Shown here: positions 34,416-44,167 of the stretch, one piece after another
Layout of the letters: the number at the start of each line of letters is the position of its first letter
Numbering within the stretch: the stretch's first letter is position 1
Assembly (NCBI RefSeq): GCF_900141995.1
Contig: NZ_FQZA01000002.1
Coordinates: 417,766 to 481,765 of the forward strand
Reading direction: 5' to 3'
Length of the DNA stretch: 64,000 nt
Source of the DNA: Palleronia salina
GTDB taxonomy: Bacteria > Pseudomonadota > Alphaproteobacteria > Rhodobacterales > Rhodobacteraceae
Notes under the pieces: generated by a model
Database searches by the model: none
Told to the model about the DNA's origin: nothing
The model's input: only the letters and a program-made list of their open reading frames with translations
Position numbers and translations under genes: made by a program

Positions 34416-34616
34416 TTAGCGGGCGTAGGGCATGTAGGATTTGATCAGCTTCTGATCGGGCTCGCTCAGGACCTGGGTCCCGCGCGCATCGCGGATGAAT
34501 TTCTTCGACCGCTTGATCATGCCGTGCCGCTTGCCGGCCTGGCCACCGACGACCTTGCCGGTCGCGGTCACCTTGAAGCGCTTCTTGGCGCTCGACTTCG
34601 TTTTCATCTTCGGCAT
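34416..34616 (-). CDS. rpmI: 50S ribosomal protein L35
   Basis: A 66-aa basic ribosomal protein starting [20 protein letters not shown], with [19 protein letters not shown] in the middle. It is the first gene of the rpmI-rplT pair and is preceded by a good promoter at 34694-34722. Confidence 0.98.
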   Translation of the reverse strand: MPKMKTKSSAKKRFKVTATGKVVGGQAGKRHGMIKRSKKFIRDARGTQVLSEPDQKLIKSYMPYAR

Positions 34617-34693
34617 TTCCGTCTCCTGTCCGTTAGGGCGGTGACGACGCGACTCGGCATGCCTTTCGGCCGGTCGCGCCGGTTGGAGCGCGG

Positions 34694-34722
34694 CGTATAG
34701 GCAAGCGCCGGCAGCTTGGCAA
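34694..34722 (-). promoter_or_regulatory. Sigma-70-type promoter for rpmI-rplT
   Basis: On the minus strand TTGCCA (34722-34717) and TATACG (34699-34694) are 17 bases apart, about 80 bases before the rpmI start. The same -10 and spacing occur upstream of rpsL. Confidence 0.65.
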
Positions 34723-34733
34723 GGGGGCGAAGG

Positions 34734-34958
34734 TCAGTTCAGCAGTCGTCCGATTACCCGGAACAGCATGTCGGGCAGTTCGGCGGGTTGGAGCCCGCCG
34801 GGCAGACGGCCCGCGCCCCACCAGGCCAGCCCGCCGCCCGCCAGCGCCAGGGTCAGCGCAAGGACCGGCCGGCGCGCGTCCACCCGCGCCGACAGCCACG
34901 AAGGCAGCGCCAGCAGCGCCACGAACAGCCCGACGATCACGGCCGTTTCGGGATGCAT
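34734..34958 (-). CDS. Small membrane protein of unknown function
   Basis: A 74-aa frame starting MHPETAVIVGLFVALLALP, with two hydrophobic segments (about residues 5-20 and 32-49). It follows pyk on the same strand after 34 bases and is likely cotranscribed with it. A GTG six codons upstream is an alternative start. No family was recognised. Confidence 0.6.
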   Translation of the reverse strand: MHPETAVIVGLFVALLALPSWLSARVDARRPVLALTLALAGGGLAWWGAGRLPGGLQPAELPDMLFRVIGRLLN

Positions 34959-34992
34959 GTCGATCAGCCCGTCCACGACGCGGCCCGCCCGG

Positions 34993-36441
34993 TCAGTCGT
35001 TCTGGTCCTGCGGGTAGATGAGGCGGTCGTCGCACGGCGCGACGCGCAGGATGTTGGTGGTGCCCGCCTGCCCGAAGGGCACACCGGCGGTGACGACTAT
35101 CTGGTCCTTCTCGGTGGCGAAGCCTTCCGACTTGGCGGCGGCGACGGCGTTCAGCACGGCTTCCTTGAAGCGGCCGACCTCGCCCGTGGGGACGCAGTGG
35201 ATACCCCAGGTCAGGCACAGCCGGCGGGCGGTGCGCATGACCGGCGTGAGGCCGAGAATCGGAACCTGCGGGCGTTCCCGTGCGACGAGCGATGCCGTGG
35301 TGCCCGATTGCGAGAAGCAGCAGATGGCCTGGATGTCCGTGGTTTCCGCGATCTCGCGCGCGGCCGACACGATGGCGTCGGCCACGGTCTGCTTGTCACC
35401 GCCGCGGCTGGCGTTGATGACATCGCGGTAGGTCGGGTCGCTTTCGACCTCGACCGCGACGTTGTTCATCGTGCTCACGGCCTCGATCGGGTAGCTGCCG
35501 GCGGCGGATTCGGCCGACAGCATGACGGCATCCGCGCCCTCGTAGATGGCGGCGGCCACGTCCGAGACCTCGGCCCGGGTGGGCATGGGCGAATCGATCA
35601 TCGACTCGAGCATCTGCGTGGCCACGATCACCGGCTTGGCGGCGGCGCGGCACTTGCGCACGAGACGCTTCTGGATCGGCGGGACGTTCTGCACCGGCAG
35701 TTCCACGCCCAGGTCGCCGCGCGCCACCATGATCCCGTCCGACGCCTCGAGGATCGCGTCGAAGTTCTTCACCGCCGAGGGCTTTTCGATCTTGGAAAGA
35801 ACGGCGGCGCGGCCCCGGGCCAGCGTGCGGGCCTCTTCCACGTCGGCGGGCCGCTGCACGAAGCTCAGCGCCAGCCAGTCGACGCCGAGATCGGCCACGA
35901 AATCCAGGTCCTTGCGGTCCTTTTCCGACAGCGCGGCCAGCGGCAGCTCGACATCGGGGACGTTCACGCCCTTGCGGTTCGAGATCGTGCCGCCGACGGT
36001 CACCACGCAATTGGCGTAGTCCTTGCCGAAATCCTTGACCTTCAGGCGGATCTTGCCGTCGTTGACCAGCAGGGTCGCGCCGTCCTCGAGCGCCTCGAAG
36101 ATCTCGGTATGGGGCAGTTGCACGCGGGTGGCGTCGCCGGGCGTATCGTCCAGGTCCAGCCGGAAGTCCTGGCCCTCGCTCAGTTCCTCCTGGCCGTTGG
36201 CGAAGACGCCCACGCGCAGCTTGGGACCCTGGAGGTCGGCGAGGATAGCGATCGGCCGGCCGGTGTCCTTCTCGATCTGGCGGATGATGCTGTGCCGCTC
36301 GGCGATGTCTGAATGTTCGCCGTGGCTCATGTTCAGGCGGAACACGTCGGCGCCGGCTTCGAAGAGCGCGCGGATCGTGTCGTAGTCGCTTGAAGCGGGG
36401 CCCAGCGTCGCGACGATCTTGATCTTGCGCAGGCGTCTCAT
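34993..36441 (-). CDS. pyk: Pyruvate kinase
   Basis: Converts phosphoenolpyruvate and ADP to pyruvate and ATP. The 482-aa chain starts MRRLRKIKIVATLGPAS, has RLNMSHG and LADLQGPKLRVG in the barrel, the active-site block KIEKPSAVKNFD, and MLSAESAAGSYP. It ends with the usual C-terminal regulatory domain. I start at this ATG; the longer frame upstream is not pyruvate-kinase-like. It would use the phosphoenolpyruvate made from triose phosphate released by the island. Confidence 0.97.
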   Translation of the reverse strand: MRRLRKIKIVATLGPASSDYDTIRALFEAGADVFRLNMSHGEHSDIAERHSIIRQIEKDTGRPIAILADLQGPKLRVGVFANGQEELSEGQDFRLDLDDTPGDATRVQLPHTEIFEALEDGATLLVNDGKIRLKVKDFGKDYANCVVTVGGTISNRKGVNVPDVELPLAALSEKDRKDLDFVADLGVDWLALSFVQRPADVEEARTLARGRAAVLSKIEKPSAVKNFDAILEASDGIMVARGDLGVELPVQNVPPIQKRLVRKCRAAAKPVIVATQMLESMIDSPMPTRAEVSDVAAAIYEGADAVMLSAESAAGSYPIEAVSTMNNVAVEVESDPTYRDVINASRGGDKQTVADAIVSAAREIAETTDIQAICCFSQSGTTASLVARERPQVPILGLTPVMRTARRLCLTWGIHCVPTGEVGRFKEAVLNAVAAAKSEGFATEKDQIVVTAGVPFGQAGTTNILRVAPCDDRLIYPQDQND

Positions 36442-36589
36442 GGCGGAAGTCTCCGTTAGCGTCGGACAGGTTGACCCGGTTATGGCGGCTTTCCCGCAGG
36501 CCCGCAACCGGCGGCGCGGGGTTGACGGGTCACGGGAGGCTCCCCAGCTTAAATGCCGAGCATCCAATCAAGAAGAAAAGGGGACAATC

Positions 36590-36886
36590 TTGGATCAATC
36601 GACCAGAACCGAACTCGAAGCCGCCGCGTTCCGCCGCCTGCGCCAGCACCTGAGCGAACGGACCGACGTGCAGAATATCGACCTGATGAACATGGCCGGC
36701 TTCTGCCGCAACTGCCTGGCCCGCTGGTACCAGGAAGAGGCCGAGAAGCGCGATATCGCCATGACCAAGGACGCCGCGCGCGAGGCCTTCTACGGCATGC
36801 CCTACGACGTGTGGCGCGACATGTACCAGACCGAGGCGACCGACGCGCAGAAGGCCGACTTTGAAAAGGCCGGCGCCGGCCACTGA
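36590..36886 (+). CDS. DUF1244 family protein
   Basis: A 98-aa protein with the family block DLMNMAGFCRNCLARWYQ and later YGMPYDVW. No ATG is available near the right place: the frame starts with TTG at 36590, about seven bases after AAAAGGGG, giving MDQSTRTELEAAAF as expected for the family. Function is unknown. Its stop overlaps the next gene by TGATG. Confidence 0.85.
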   Translation: MDQSTRTELEAAAFRRLRQHLSERTDVQNIDLMNMAGFCRNCLARWYQEEAEKRDIAMTKDAAREAFYGMPYDVWRDMYQTEATDAQKADFEKAGAGH

Positions 36887-37497
36887 TGGGACGCCGGGCC
36901 GAGCTGGACCGGTTCGTGCACGCGGCCCTTTCGGCCGGGCGCGACCGGGCCGACATCGCATCGGCCCTGCGGGCGGCAGGCTGGCCCGGACGCGATATCG
37001 ACCGGGCGCTCGGAGCCTATCACCGGAGCGATTTCCTGCCGCCCGTCCCGCGCCCGCAGCCTTTCGTATCGGGGCGCGACGCTTTTCTTTACGGCCTGAC
37101 CTTCGTCGCGCTGGTGGTCGTGGTGGTGAACGCCGTGTCGCTGGCGTTCGAGGCGATCGAGTGGGCGTTGCGCGACACAGGGCGCTTGCGCGCCGAATGG
37201 CGGATTGCCGCGTTGGCGGTGTTTGCACCGGTCTTCGTGGCGCTGGATCGGCGGGCGCGCGGGTCCGACCGCGACAGTCCCATGCGCAAGATCTGTGCCT
37301 ACGCGGCACTGTTCTGCGCGTCGATCGTGATCCTGGCCGACCTGGTGGCGGTCCTGGCGCTGCTGCTTGGCGGCGGGCTGGGGGCCGAGGTGGCGCTGAA
37401 GGCGCTGGCGGTGGGCATCGCGGCGGCGGCGGTCGGGTTTTACTACCGCGCGGACCTGGCCGAGGACGCCCCGGCGCAGACAGAGGAAGAGGCATGA
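36886..37497 (+). CDS. DUF5671-domain membrane protein
   Basis: A 203-aa protein with an N-terminal helical part (about residues 1-50, resembling a small helix-turn-helix) and four hydrophobic segments at about 68-92, 106-120, 137-160 and 165-182, matching the DUF5671 plan. It is coupled by one-base overlap to DUF1244 and by ATGA to the next small gene. Function unknown. Confidence 0.75.
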   Translation: MGRRAELDRFVHAALSAGRDRADIASALRAAGWPGRDIDRALGAYHRSDFLPPVPRPQPFVSGRDAFLYGLTFVALVVVVVNAVSLAFEAIEWALRDTGRLRAEWRIAALAVFAPVFVALDRRARGSDRDSPMRKICAYAALFCASIVILADLVAVLALLLGGGLGAEVALKALAVGIAAAAVGFYYRADLAEDAPAQTEEEA

Positions 37498-37751
37498 GGC
37501 GATCATTTGCAACTGGCGCGGTGCTGGCGGTGGCATTGACCCTGTCGGCACCGCTATCGGCGGATCCGTCACCGCAGCTGGCACGGTCGGTCGCCGATCG
37601 CCTGTCGCGCTACGGCATCGACGTCGCGCCCGGCGCTTTGACCACGGCGCAGGCCGCGGCGCTGCATATCCTGATGGTGGACGGCACGCCCTACCTGCAG
37701 GTGCGGCGCAAGGCGCGTACCATCCTGACCAGCCCCGAGTTCCGGGACTGA
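37494..37751 (+). CDS. Small secreted protein of unknown function
   Basis: An 85-aa frame with a signal peptide (MRRSFATGAVLAVALTLSAPLSA, cleavage likely before DPSPQ). The mature part is about 62 residues, mostly helical-looking, without cysteines. It overlaps the DUF5671 gene by ATGA, so the three genes from 36590 form one operon. No family recognised. Confidence 0.7.
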   Translation: MRRSFATGAVLAVALTLSAPLSADPSPQLARSVADRLSRYGIDVAPGALTTAQAAALHILMVDGTPYLQVRRKARTILTSPEFRD

Positions 37752-37775
37752 CCGATATTCGCTGAATGACCGGGG

Positions 37776-38633
37776 TTAGACGGCGGCCTTGCGCGACTCG
37801 TCCAGGTAGATCTCGCGCAGGCGCGCGGCCACCGGGCCGGGCGTGCCATCGCCGATGGGCGCGCCATCAAGCTCGACCACCGGCATGACGAAGGTCGAGG
37901 CCGAGGTGATGAAGGCCTCGTCGGCCGCGGCCGCCTCCTCCAGCGTGAAGGACCGTTCCTCGACGCGCATCTGCGCCTCGCGGGCGAAGCGCAGCACGGC
38001 GGCGCGGGTGATCCCGTGCAGAATCTCGTTGCCCAGGTGCCGCGTGATGATGGTGCCGTCCTTGACGATGTAGGCGTTGTTCGACGTGCCCTCGGTCACG
38101 TGCCCGTCCTCGACCATCCAGGCGTCATGGGCGCCCGCGGCCTTGGCCATCATCTTGCCCATGGACGGGTAGAGCAGCTGCACCGTCTTGATGTCGCGGC
38201 GGCCCCAGCGTTCGTCGGGGATCGAGATGATCTTCATCCCCTGCTTCGCCATGGGCGCGTCCGCGAGGCCCGGCTTTTCCTGCGTGAACAGCACGACCGT
38301 CTGGGGCGTCTGGGCATCGGGATACGCGAAATCGCGATCCGCCGCGCCGCGCGTGATCTGCAGGTAGATCAGCCCGTCATCCAGCCCGTTGTCGGCCACC
38401 AGCTTGCGATGGATGTCGAGCAGTTCGTCCGCGCCCATGGGCATCGGCATGTCCAGCTCGGCCAGCGACCGTTCCAGCCGCGCGGCGTGGCCGGCGAAAT
38501 CCAGGATCTTGCCGCCCAGCACGCTGGTCACCTCGTAGACACCGTCGGCGAACAGGAAGCCGCGGTCGAAAACGGACACCTTGGCGTCCGCTTCGGGGAC
38601 GAATTCGCCGTTGACGTAGACGGTGCGCGACAT
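37776..38633 (-). CDS. dat: D-amino-acid transaminase (class IV aminotransferase)
   Basis: A 285-aa PLP enzyme of fold type IV. The PLP lysine is Lys149 in RRDIKTVQLL; FDRGFLFADGVYEV near the N-terminus and VTEGTSNNAYIV later are the typical blocks. D-amino-acid transaminase is favoured over branched-chain transaminase by the RGFLFADGVYEV and YLQITRGAADRDF patterns. I start at MSRTVYVNGEFVP. It is divergent from mcl1. Confidence 0.87.
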   Translation of the reverse strand: MSRTVYVNGEFVPEADAKVSVFDRGFLFADGVYEVTSVLGGKILDFAGHAARLERSLAELDMPMPMGADELLDIHRKLVADNGLDDGLIYLQITRGAADRDFAYPDAQTPQTVVLFTQEKPGLADAPMAKQGMKIISIPDERWGRRDIKTVQLLYPSMGKMMAKAAGAHDAWMVEDGHVTEGTSNNAYIVKDGTIITRHLGNEILHGITRAAVLRFAREAQMRVEERSFTLEEAAAADEAFITSASTFVMPVVELDGAPIGDGTPGPVAARLREIYLDESRKAAV

Positions 38634-38714
38634 GGGCTGGCTCCTTGGGCTGTTGATCGTCCCATCGGGCAGGGCGGGCGTGCTGTCAAGCGGCACCCTT
38701 TTCGCGGTTGCAGC

Positions 38715-38726
38715 ATTGCGCGCAAT
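38715..38726. promoter_or_regulatory. Candidate operator palindrome upstream of mcl1
   Basis: Perfect 12-bp palindrome ATTGCGCGCAAT in the gap between dat and mcl1, with a similar half-site ATTGCG at 38760-38765. It may bind a regulator of either gene. Confidence 0.4.
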
Positions 38727-38776
38727 AATCTAACCGTTCAGGCAACGTATCAGACACAATATTGCGAGACCGCGCC

Positions 38777-39733
38777 ATGTCCTTCCGTATCCAGCCCCAG
38801 CCGCCCGCCCGACCCAACCGTTGCCAGCTGTTCGGCCCCGGCTCGCGCCCGGCGATCTTCGAGAAGATGGCCCAGTCCGACGCCGACGTCATCAACCTGG
38901 ACCTCGAGGACAGCGTCAGCCCCGACGACAAGGCCGAGGCGCGGAAGAACATCATCCAGGCCATCGGCGATATCGACTGGGGCACCAAACATCTGTGCGT
39001 GCGGATCAACGGGCTGGACACGCCCTACTGGTACCGCGACATCGTCGACATCCTCGAGCAGGCCGGAGACCGGATCGACCAGTTCATGATCCCCAAGGTC
39101 GGCAACGCCGCCGACATCTACGCGGTGGACGCGCTGGTCACGGCGGTCGAGGCCGCTAAGGGCCGCACCAAGCCCGTCGCGCTTGAGGTCATCATCGAGA
39201 CCGCGGCCGGCATCGCCCATGTCGAGGAGATCGCCGCCGCCAGCCCGCGCCTTCAGGCCATGAGCCTCGGCGCCGCGGATTTCGCGGCCTCCATGGGGAT
39301 GGCGACCACCGGGATCGGCGGCACGCAGGAAAACTACTACATGCACCGCGAGGGTCAGAAATACTGGTCGGACCCGTGGCACTGGGCGCAGGCGGCGATC
39401 GTCGCGGCCTGCCGCACCCACGGGGTGCTGCCGGTGGACGGGCCCTTCGGCGATTTCAGCGACGACGAGGGGTTCCGGGCGCAGGCCCTGCGGTCCGCCA
39501 CGCTGGGCATGGTCGGCAAATGGGCCATCCACCCCAAGCAGGTGGCGCTGGCCAACGAGGTCTTCACCCCTTCGGACGACGCGGTGCGCGAGGCGCGCGA
39601 GATCCTCGAGGCCATGGAAGAGGCCAAGCGCACCGGGCAGGGTGCCGCCGTTTACAAGGGGCGCCTGGTCGACCTCGCCTCGATCCGGCAGGCCGAGGTC
39701 ATCGTGCGCCAGTCCGAGATGATCGCGGGGTGA
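38777..39733 (+). CDS. mcl1: L-malyl-CoA / beta-methylmalyl-CoA lyase
   Basis: A 318-aa CitE-like TIM-barrel enzyme matching Rhodobacter Mcl1 in length and sequence style (MSFRIQPQPPARPNRCQLFG; INLDLEDSVSP; GIGGTQENYYMHREGQ). It cleaves beta-methylmalyl-CoA to glyoxylate and propionyl-CoA and interconverts malyl-CoA in the ethylmalonyl-CoA pathway of acetyl-CoA assimilation. Its stop overlaps the next gene by GTGA. Glyoxylate made here is a substrate for the reductase at 3192, but a functional link is only a guess. Confidence 0.95.
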   Translation: MSFRIQPQPPARPNRCQLFGPGSRPAIFEKMAQSDADVINLDLEDSVSPDDKAEARKNIIQAIGDIDWGTKHLCVRINGLDTPYWYRDIVDILEQAGDRIDQFMIPKVGNAADIYAVDALVTAVEAAKGRTKPVALEVIIETAAGIAHVEEIAAASPRLQAMSLGAADFAASMGMATTGIGGTQENYYMHREGQKYWSDPWHWAQAAIVAACRTHGVLPVDGPFGDFSDDEGFRAQALRSATLGMVGKWAIHPKQVALANEVFTPSDDAVREAREILEAMEEAKRTGQGAAVYKGRLVDLASIRQAEVIVRQSEMIAG

Positions 39734-40107
39734 GCCTGTCCCTGCCGCTGGTGGCGCTGCTGGTGCCCGACTACGACGCCGGCATCGCGTTCTTCACCGC
39801 CATCGGCTTCGACCTGGTGACGGACGAGGACCAGGGCCGCAAGCGCTGGGTGGTCGTCGCGCCGCCCGGCGGCGGGGCCAGCCTGCTGCTGGCGCGCGCC
39901 GAGGGCCCGCAGGCCGGGGCCATCGGTCAGCAGGCGGGTGGCCGCGTCGGCTTCTTCCTGCACAGCCGCGATTTCGACGCCGACCGCGCCGCCATCACCG
40001 CCGCCGGCGGCACCTTCGAGGAGGATCCGCGCAATGAGCCCTATGGCCGCGTCGCCGTGTTCCGCGACCCGTGGGGCAACCGGTGGGACCTGATCGCGCC
40101 GGCCTGA
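39730..40107 (+). CDS. VOC (glyoxalase/bleomycin resistance) family protein
   Basis: A 125-aa vicinal oxygen chelate-fold protein: beta-alpha-beta-beta-beta modules with VALLVPDYDAGIAFFTAIGF at the N-terminus and GRVAVFRDPWGNRWDLI at the C-terminus. It starts with GTG inside the mcl1 stop (GTGA overlap). The reaction is unknown; a methylmalonyl-CoA epimerase role is possible but its size and motifs fit the general VOC group better. Confidence 0.8.
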   Translation: MSLSLPLVALLVPDYDAGIAFFTAIGFDLVTDEDQGRKRWVVVAPPGGGASLLLARAEGPQAGAIGQQAGGRVGFFLHSRDFDADRAAITAAGGTFEEDPRNEPYGRVAVFRDPWGNRWDLIAPA

Positions 40108-40181
40108 ACGCGCCCGTCACCCGGCGCCCTGCTTGACCATTCGCGCTTTGCGTTCCAATTGAAGGCCCAAGGAGAGCGCCG

Positions 40182-41140
<959 letters not shown>

Positions 41141-41144
<4 letters not shown>

Positions 41145-41584
41145 AGGTCTACCTGAGCGGCGAAATCCACACCGACTGGCGCGAGCGGATCGAAAGCGGG
41201 GCGGACGGTCTCGGGGTCACGTTCTCGGCGCCCGTCACCGATCACGCGGCCAGCGACGATTGCGGCGTGGCCATCATGGGACCCGAGGACAAGAAGTTCT
41301 GGCACGACCGCAAGGGCGCGTCGCTGAACGCCATCCGCACCCGCATGGGGATCGAGTCCGCCGACGTGGTCGTCGTGCGGTTCGGCGACCAGTACAAGCA
41401 GTGGAACGCCGCCTTCGACGCGGGCTATGCCGCGGCGCTGGGCAAGTCGCTGATCATCCTGCACGGCCCCGACCACGCCCACGCGTTGAAAGAGGTCGAC
41501 GCCGCCGCCAACGCGGTCTGCGAGACCCCCGAGCAGGTGGTCGACTGCCTGCGCTACGTGCTGACAGGCAAGCTGCCGGGCTAG
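41141..41584 (+). CDS. ytoQ: YtoQ family protein
   Basis: A 147-aa protein beginning [14 protein letters not shown] with the family pattern [13 protein letters not shown] and [14 protein letters not shown], related to the nucleoside 2-deoxyribosyltransferase fold. It overlaps accA by ATGA and is presumably cotranscribed. Function unknown. Confidence 0.88.
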
Positions 41585-41781
41585 GCGCGCCCGGGCGTCG
41601 TCGCGCCCCTGGCGGATCGTCGGATCGAGTATTTGAAGACCAGTGATGCAGGGTGCAGGGCGCGGCCCGGGCACCGGTGCGCCTAATTTCGACTGTCGGA
41701 GGGCGGCCAGCCAGAATGCCTTGACCGGTGGATGCCGGGCGCATCACCCTCGGGCGGTTCCAGTCAGCCTGGGGCCGCTCG

Positions 41782-42216
41782 ATGAAACGCATTCTGATCG
41801 CCGTCACGGTGTTGGCCGGCATGGCCCAGGCGGTCTCCGCCCAAAGCTCCAACGCCGCCAGTTACCTGGTGCGCGAACGGATCGCCGAAGCCTGCGCCGG
41901 TGGGGCCGGACCCTTCGGCCCGGCGGGCATCATCGAGCGGGACCTGACCGGCGACGGCCGCGCCGACCTCATCCTCTTCGACCACCATCTGTCCTGCCGG
42001 GGCGGGATCGGCCGGTCACGATTCTGCGGCGCGGCGGCCTGCGCCTACACGATCTTCGTGCGCGAGGGCGACCTGCTGCGACCGAAGCATCAGGGCCTTT
42101 CGGTCGAGAATGTGTGGATCGAGTCCGGCACGCCGCCGGTCATCAACGCCACGGGCGCCGCCGCCAGCGGCTATGCGACAATACAGCTCCGGTGGGACGG
42201 GTCAGGCTTTCGCTAG
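41782..42216 (+). CDS. Secreted protein with a calcium-binding-like loop, unknown
   Basis: A 144-aa frame with signal peptide MKRILIAVTVLAGMAQAVSA and four cysteines in the mature part that could form two disulfides. The segment DLTGDGRADLIL looks like an FG-GAP/dockerin-type calcium loop. An ATG 18 codons earlier exists but would bury the signal peptide. Its stop shares the bases CTAG with the convergent NTF2-like gene. No family was recognised. Confidence 0.65.
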   Translation: MKRILIAVTVLAGMAQAVSAQSSNAASYLVRERIAEACAGGAGPFGPAGIIERDLTGDGRADLILFDHHLSCRGGIGRSRFCGAAACAYTIFVREGDLLRPKHQGLSVENVWIESGTPPVINATGAAASGYATIQLRWDGSGFR

Positions 42217-42566
42217 GCGCGCGGGCAGGAGAGCATCGCGGTGATCTGCCAGCCCTCCGGCCCGTCGCGCAGGTGCAGGAACGTGTCCCAGGTGGCGCCG
42301 AAAAGCTCGCGCTGCTCGAGCCGGGCACCGGCGCAGCCGGGCGCGGCCGACAGCGCAACGATCCGCGCGGCGTAGGTCGAGTAGACCTCGTTCTGGGCCA
42401 GGTGATCGAAGAACGGATAGATGCTGCCCACGACCTCGCGCTGGCCCAGCCGGCCGGAGAACGCGGCATCGGCGTGGAACAGGGATCGCATCAGGGACAG
42501 GTCCCGGCGCGCCGTGGCGTCGATGAACTGTTCGAGTGTCGCGCGCGCGGCGTCTTCTGCGCCCAT
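42213..42566 (-). CDS. NTF2-like (SnoaL/lumazine-binding type) protein
   Basis: A 117-aa protein starting MGAEDAARATLEQFIDATA with an alpha-helix-then-sheet pattern and a C-terminal strand GWQITAMLS, as in NTF2-like domains. The longer open frame upstream is rejected because it enters the secE promoter region with low-complexity sequence. Function unknown. Confidence 0.65.
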   Translation of the reverse strand: MGAEDAARATLEQFIDATARRDLSLMRSLFHADAAFSGRLGQREVVGSIYPFFDHLAQNEVYSTYAARIVALSAAPGCAGARLEQRELFGATWDTFLHLRDGPEGWQITAMLSCPRA

Positions 42567-42700
42567 CCTGCCCTCGTCGGTCTGCCCGGGCTCCAGTCTT
42601 CGCCGCGCGACGGCCGCTTGGCAAGACCGGGGCGCGGCGGTGCTTGATCTGGGCGGCCCGAGCCCGTATCTGATGCCCGACACCCGAGAGGAGCTGCCCA

Positions 42701-42901
42701 ATGGCCGCCAAGACCAACCCGTTCCAGTTCATCCAGCAGACCCGCGCCGAGATCGCCAAGGTCGTCTGGCCGACCCGGCGCGAGGTGCTTCTGACCACCG
42801 TGATGGTGTTCATCATGGCGTCGCTGACGGCGGTGTTCTTCTTTTTCGTGGATTTCCTGATCCGCTCGGGGCTGCAGTTGCTGCTGAACAGTGTCGGCTG
42901 A
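42701..42901 (+). CDS. secE: Preprotein translocase subunit SecE
   Basis: A 66-aa single-span SecE of the short alphaproteobacterial kind, stabilising SecY in the Sec channel. The conserved cytoplasmic helix EIAKVVWPTRREVLLTT precedes the membrane segment. It sits ahead of nusG as usual, though a terminator-like hairpin lies between the two. Confidence 0.95.
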   Translation: MAAKTNPFQFIQQTRAEIAKVVWPTRREVLLTTVMVFIMASLTAVFFFFVDFLIRSGLQLLLNSVG

Positions 42902-42970
42902 GCCACCCGCCGCGGCAGGCTTGCGTTCCGCGCCCGAGGCGGTTAGACGACCGAAAATCCCGGAAATGCT

Positions 42971-43006
42971 GGCGTGCACCTGATTCGAGTTGCACGCCGC
43001 TTTTTT
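42971..43006 (+). terminator. Terminator/attenuator between secE and nusG
   Basis: An 8-bp perfect stem (42971-42978 with 42991-42998), 12-base loop, then GCTTTTTTAT. It would end secE transcripts, leaving nusG to be read from partial readthrough or its own promoter. Confidence 0.7.
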
Positions 43007-43070
43007 ATCCGGGCGCCCGCGCCGATACGCGGGATCAAGTGCAACGATAGATGCGAAGGCAAGGTCTCAG

Positions 43071-43604
43071 ATGGCGAAACGCTGGTATTCCGTGAGCGTC
43101 CTGTCGAACTTCGAGAAGAAGATCGCCGAGCAGATCCGGTCGGAAGTCGCCGACAAGGGGCTCGAGGACGAGATCGACGAGGTGCTGGTGCCCACCGAAG
43201 AGGTGATCGAGATCCGGCGCGGCAAGAAAGTGACCACCGAGCGGCGGTTCATGCCCGGCTACGTGCTGGTGCACATGGAATTGGCCGACCACACCTATCA
43301 CCTGATCAACTCGATCAACCGCGTGACCGGCTTCCTCGGCCCCCAGGGCCGCCCGATGCCCATGCGCGACGCCGAGGTCGAGGCGATCCTGGGCCGCGTG
43401 CAGGAAGGCGAGGACGCCCCGCGCATCGAGATCAGCTTCGAGACCGGCGAGAAGGTGAAGGTCACCGACGGCCCGTTCGAGGGCTTCGACGGCATGGTCG
43501 AGGACGTGGACGACGCCAACCAGCGTCTGAAGGTCAGCGTCTCGATCTTCGGTCGCGCCACGCCGGTCGAGCTGGAGTACACTCAGGTCTCGAAAGAGGT
43601 CTGA
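43071..43604 (+). CDS. nusG: Transcription termination/antitermination protein NusG
   Basis: A 177-aa protein with an N-terminal NGN domain (MAKRWYSVSVLSNFEKKIAEQI; FMPGYVLVHM) and a C-terminal KOW domain starting at VTDGPFEGFDGMVEDVD. It links RNA polymerase with Rho or ribosomes. The start ATG follows AAGGTCTCAG. It lies ahead of rplK-rplA. Confidence 0.97.
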   Translation: MAKRWYSVSVLSNFEKKIAEQIRSEVADKGLEDEIDEVLVPTEEVIEIRRGKKVTTERRFMPGYVLVHMELADHTYHLINSINRVTGFLGPQGRPMPMRDAEVEAILGRVQEGEDAPRIEISFETGEKVKVTDGPFEGFDGMVEDVDDANQRLKVSVSIFGRATPVELEYTQVSKEV

Positions 43605-43741
43605 GCAGGCCGGGTCACCCCGGCCGCGTCGACGTGGGAGCTTGCGGGCCTTGGGCGCGCGGCGAACCACGGCAAGATGCCCCGTCTGAGGGGCGATTGT
43701 AGGGTGGGGAGCATCCCCGCCGCGATTGAAAGGAGGCCACC

Positions 43742-44167
43742 ATGGCCAAGAAGAAGGTCGGCAGCATGAAGCTGCAAGTGCCTGCGGGCAAAGCGAACCC
43801 CTCGCCCCCCGTCGGCCCCGCGCTGGGTCAGCGCGGCATCAACATCATGGAATTCTGCAAGGCGTTCAACGCCAAGACGCAGGACATGGAGCCCGGCGCG
43901 CCGTGCCCCACCGTGATCACCTACTACCAGGACAAGTCCTTCACGATGGACATCAAGACGCCGCCGGCGTCGTACTACCTGAAGAAGGCCGCCAAGATCC
44001 AGTCGGGCGCCAAGACCCCGTCGCGCGAGACCGTGGGCACCGTGACCGTCAAGCAGGTCCGCGAGATCGCCGAAGCGAAGATGAAGGACCTGAACGCGAC
44101 CTCGGTCGAGGGCGCGATGAAGATCATCCTGGGCTCCGCGTCCTCCATGGGCATCGAGGTGAAGTAA
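43742..44167 (+). CDS. rplK: 50S ribosomal protein L11
   Basis: A 141-aa protein of the GTPase-associated centre, starting [20 protein letters not shown] with [20 protein letters not shown] as the conserved block. Its TAA stop overlaps the rplA start (TAATG). The 137-base leader after nusG may carry autoregulatory structure, which I did not resolve. Confidence 0.98.
   Translation: MAKKKVGSMKLQVPAGKANPSPPVGPALGQRGINIMEFCKAFNAKTQDMEPGAPCPTVITYYQDKSFTMDIKTPPASYYLKKAAKIQSGAKTPSRETVGTVTVKQVREIAEAKMKDLNATSVEGAMKIILGSASSMGIEVK

Noticed and set aside
42567..42700. tRNA-Trp expected ahead of secE
   Set aside because: The gap was read for a cloverleaf and CCA end; none is present.
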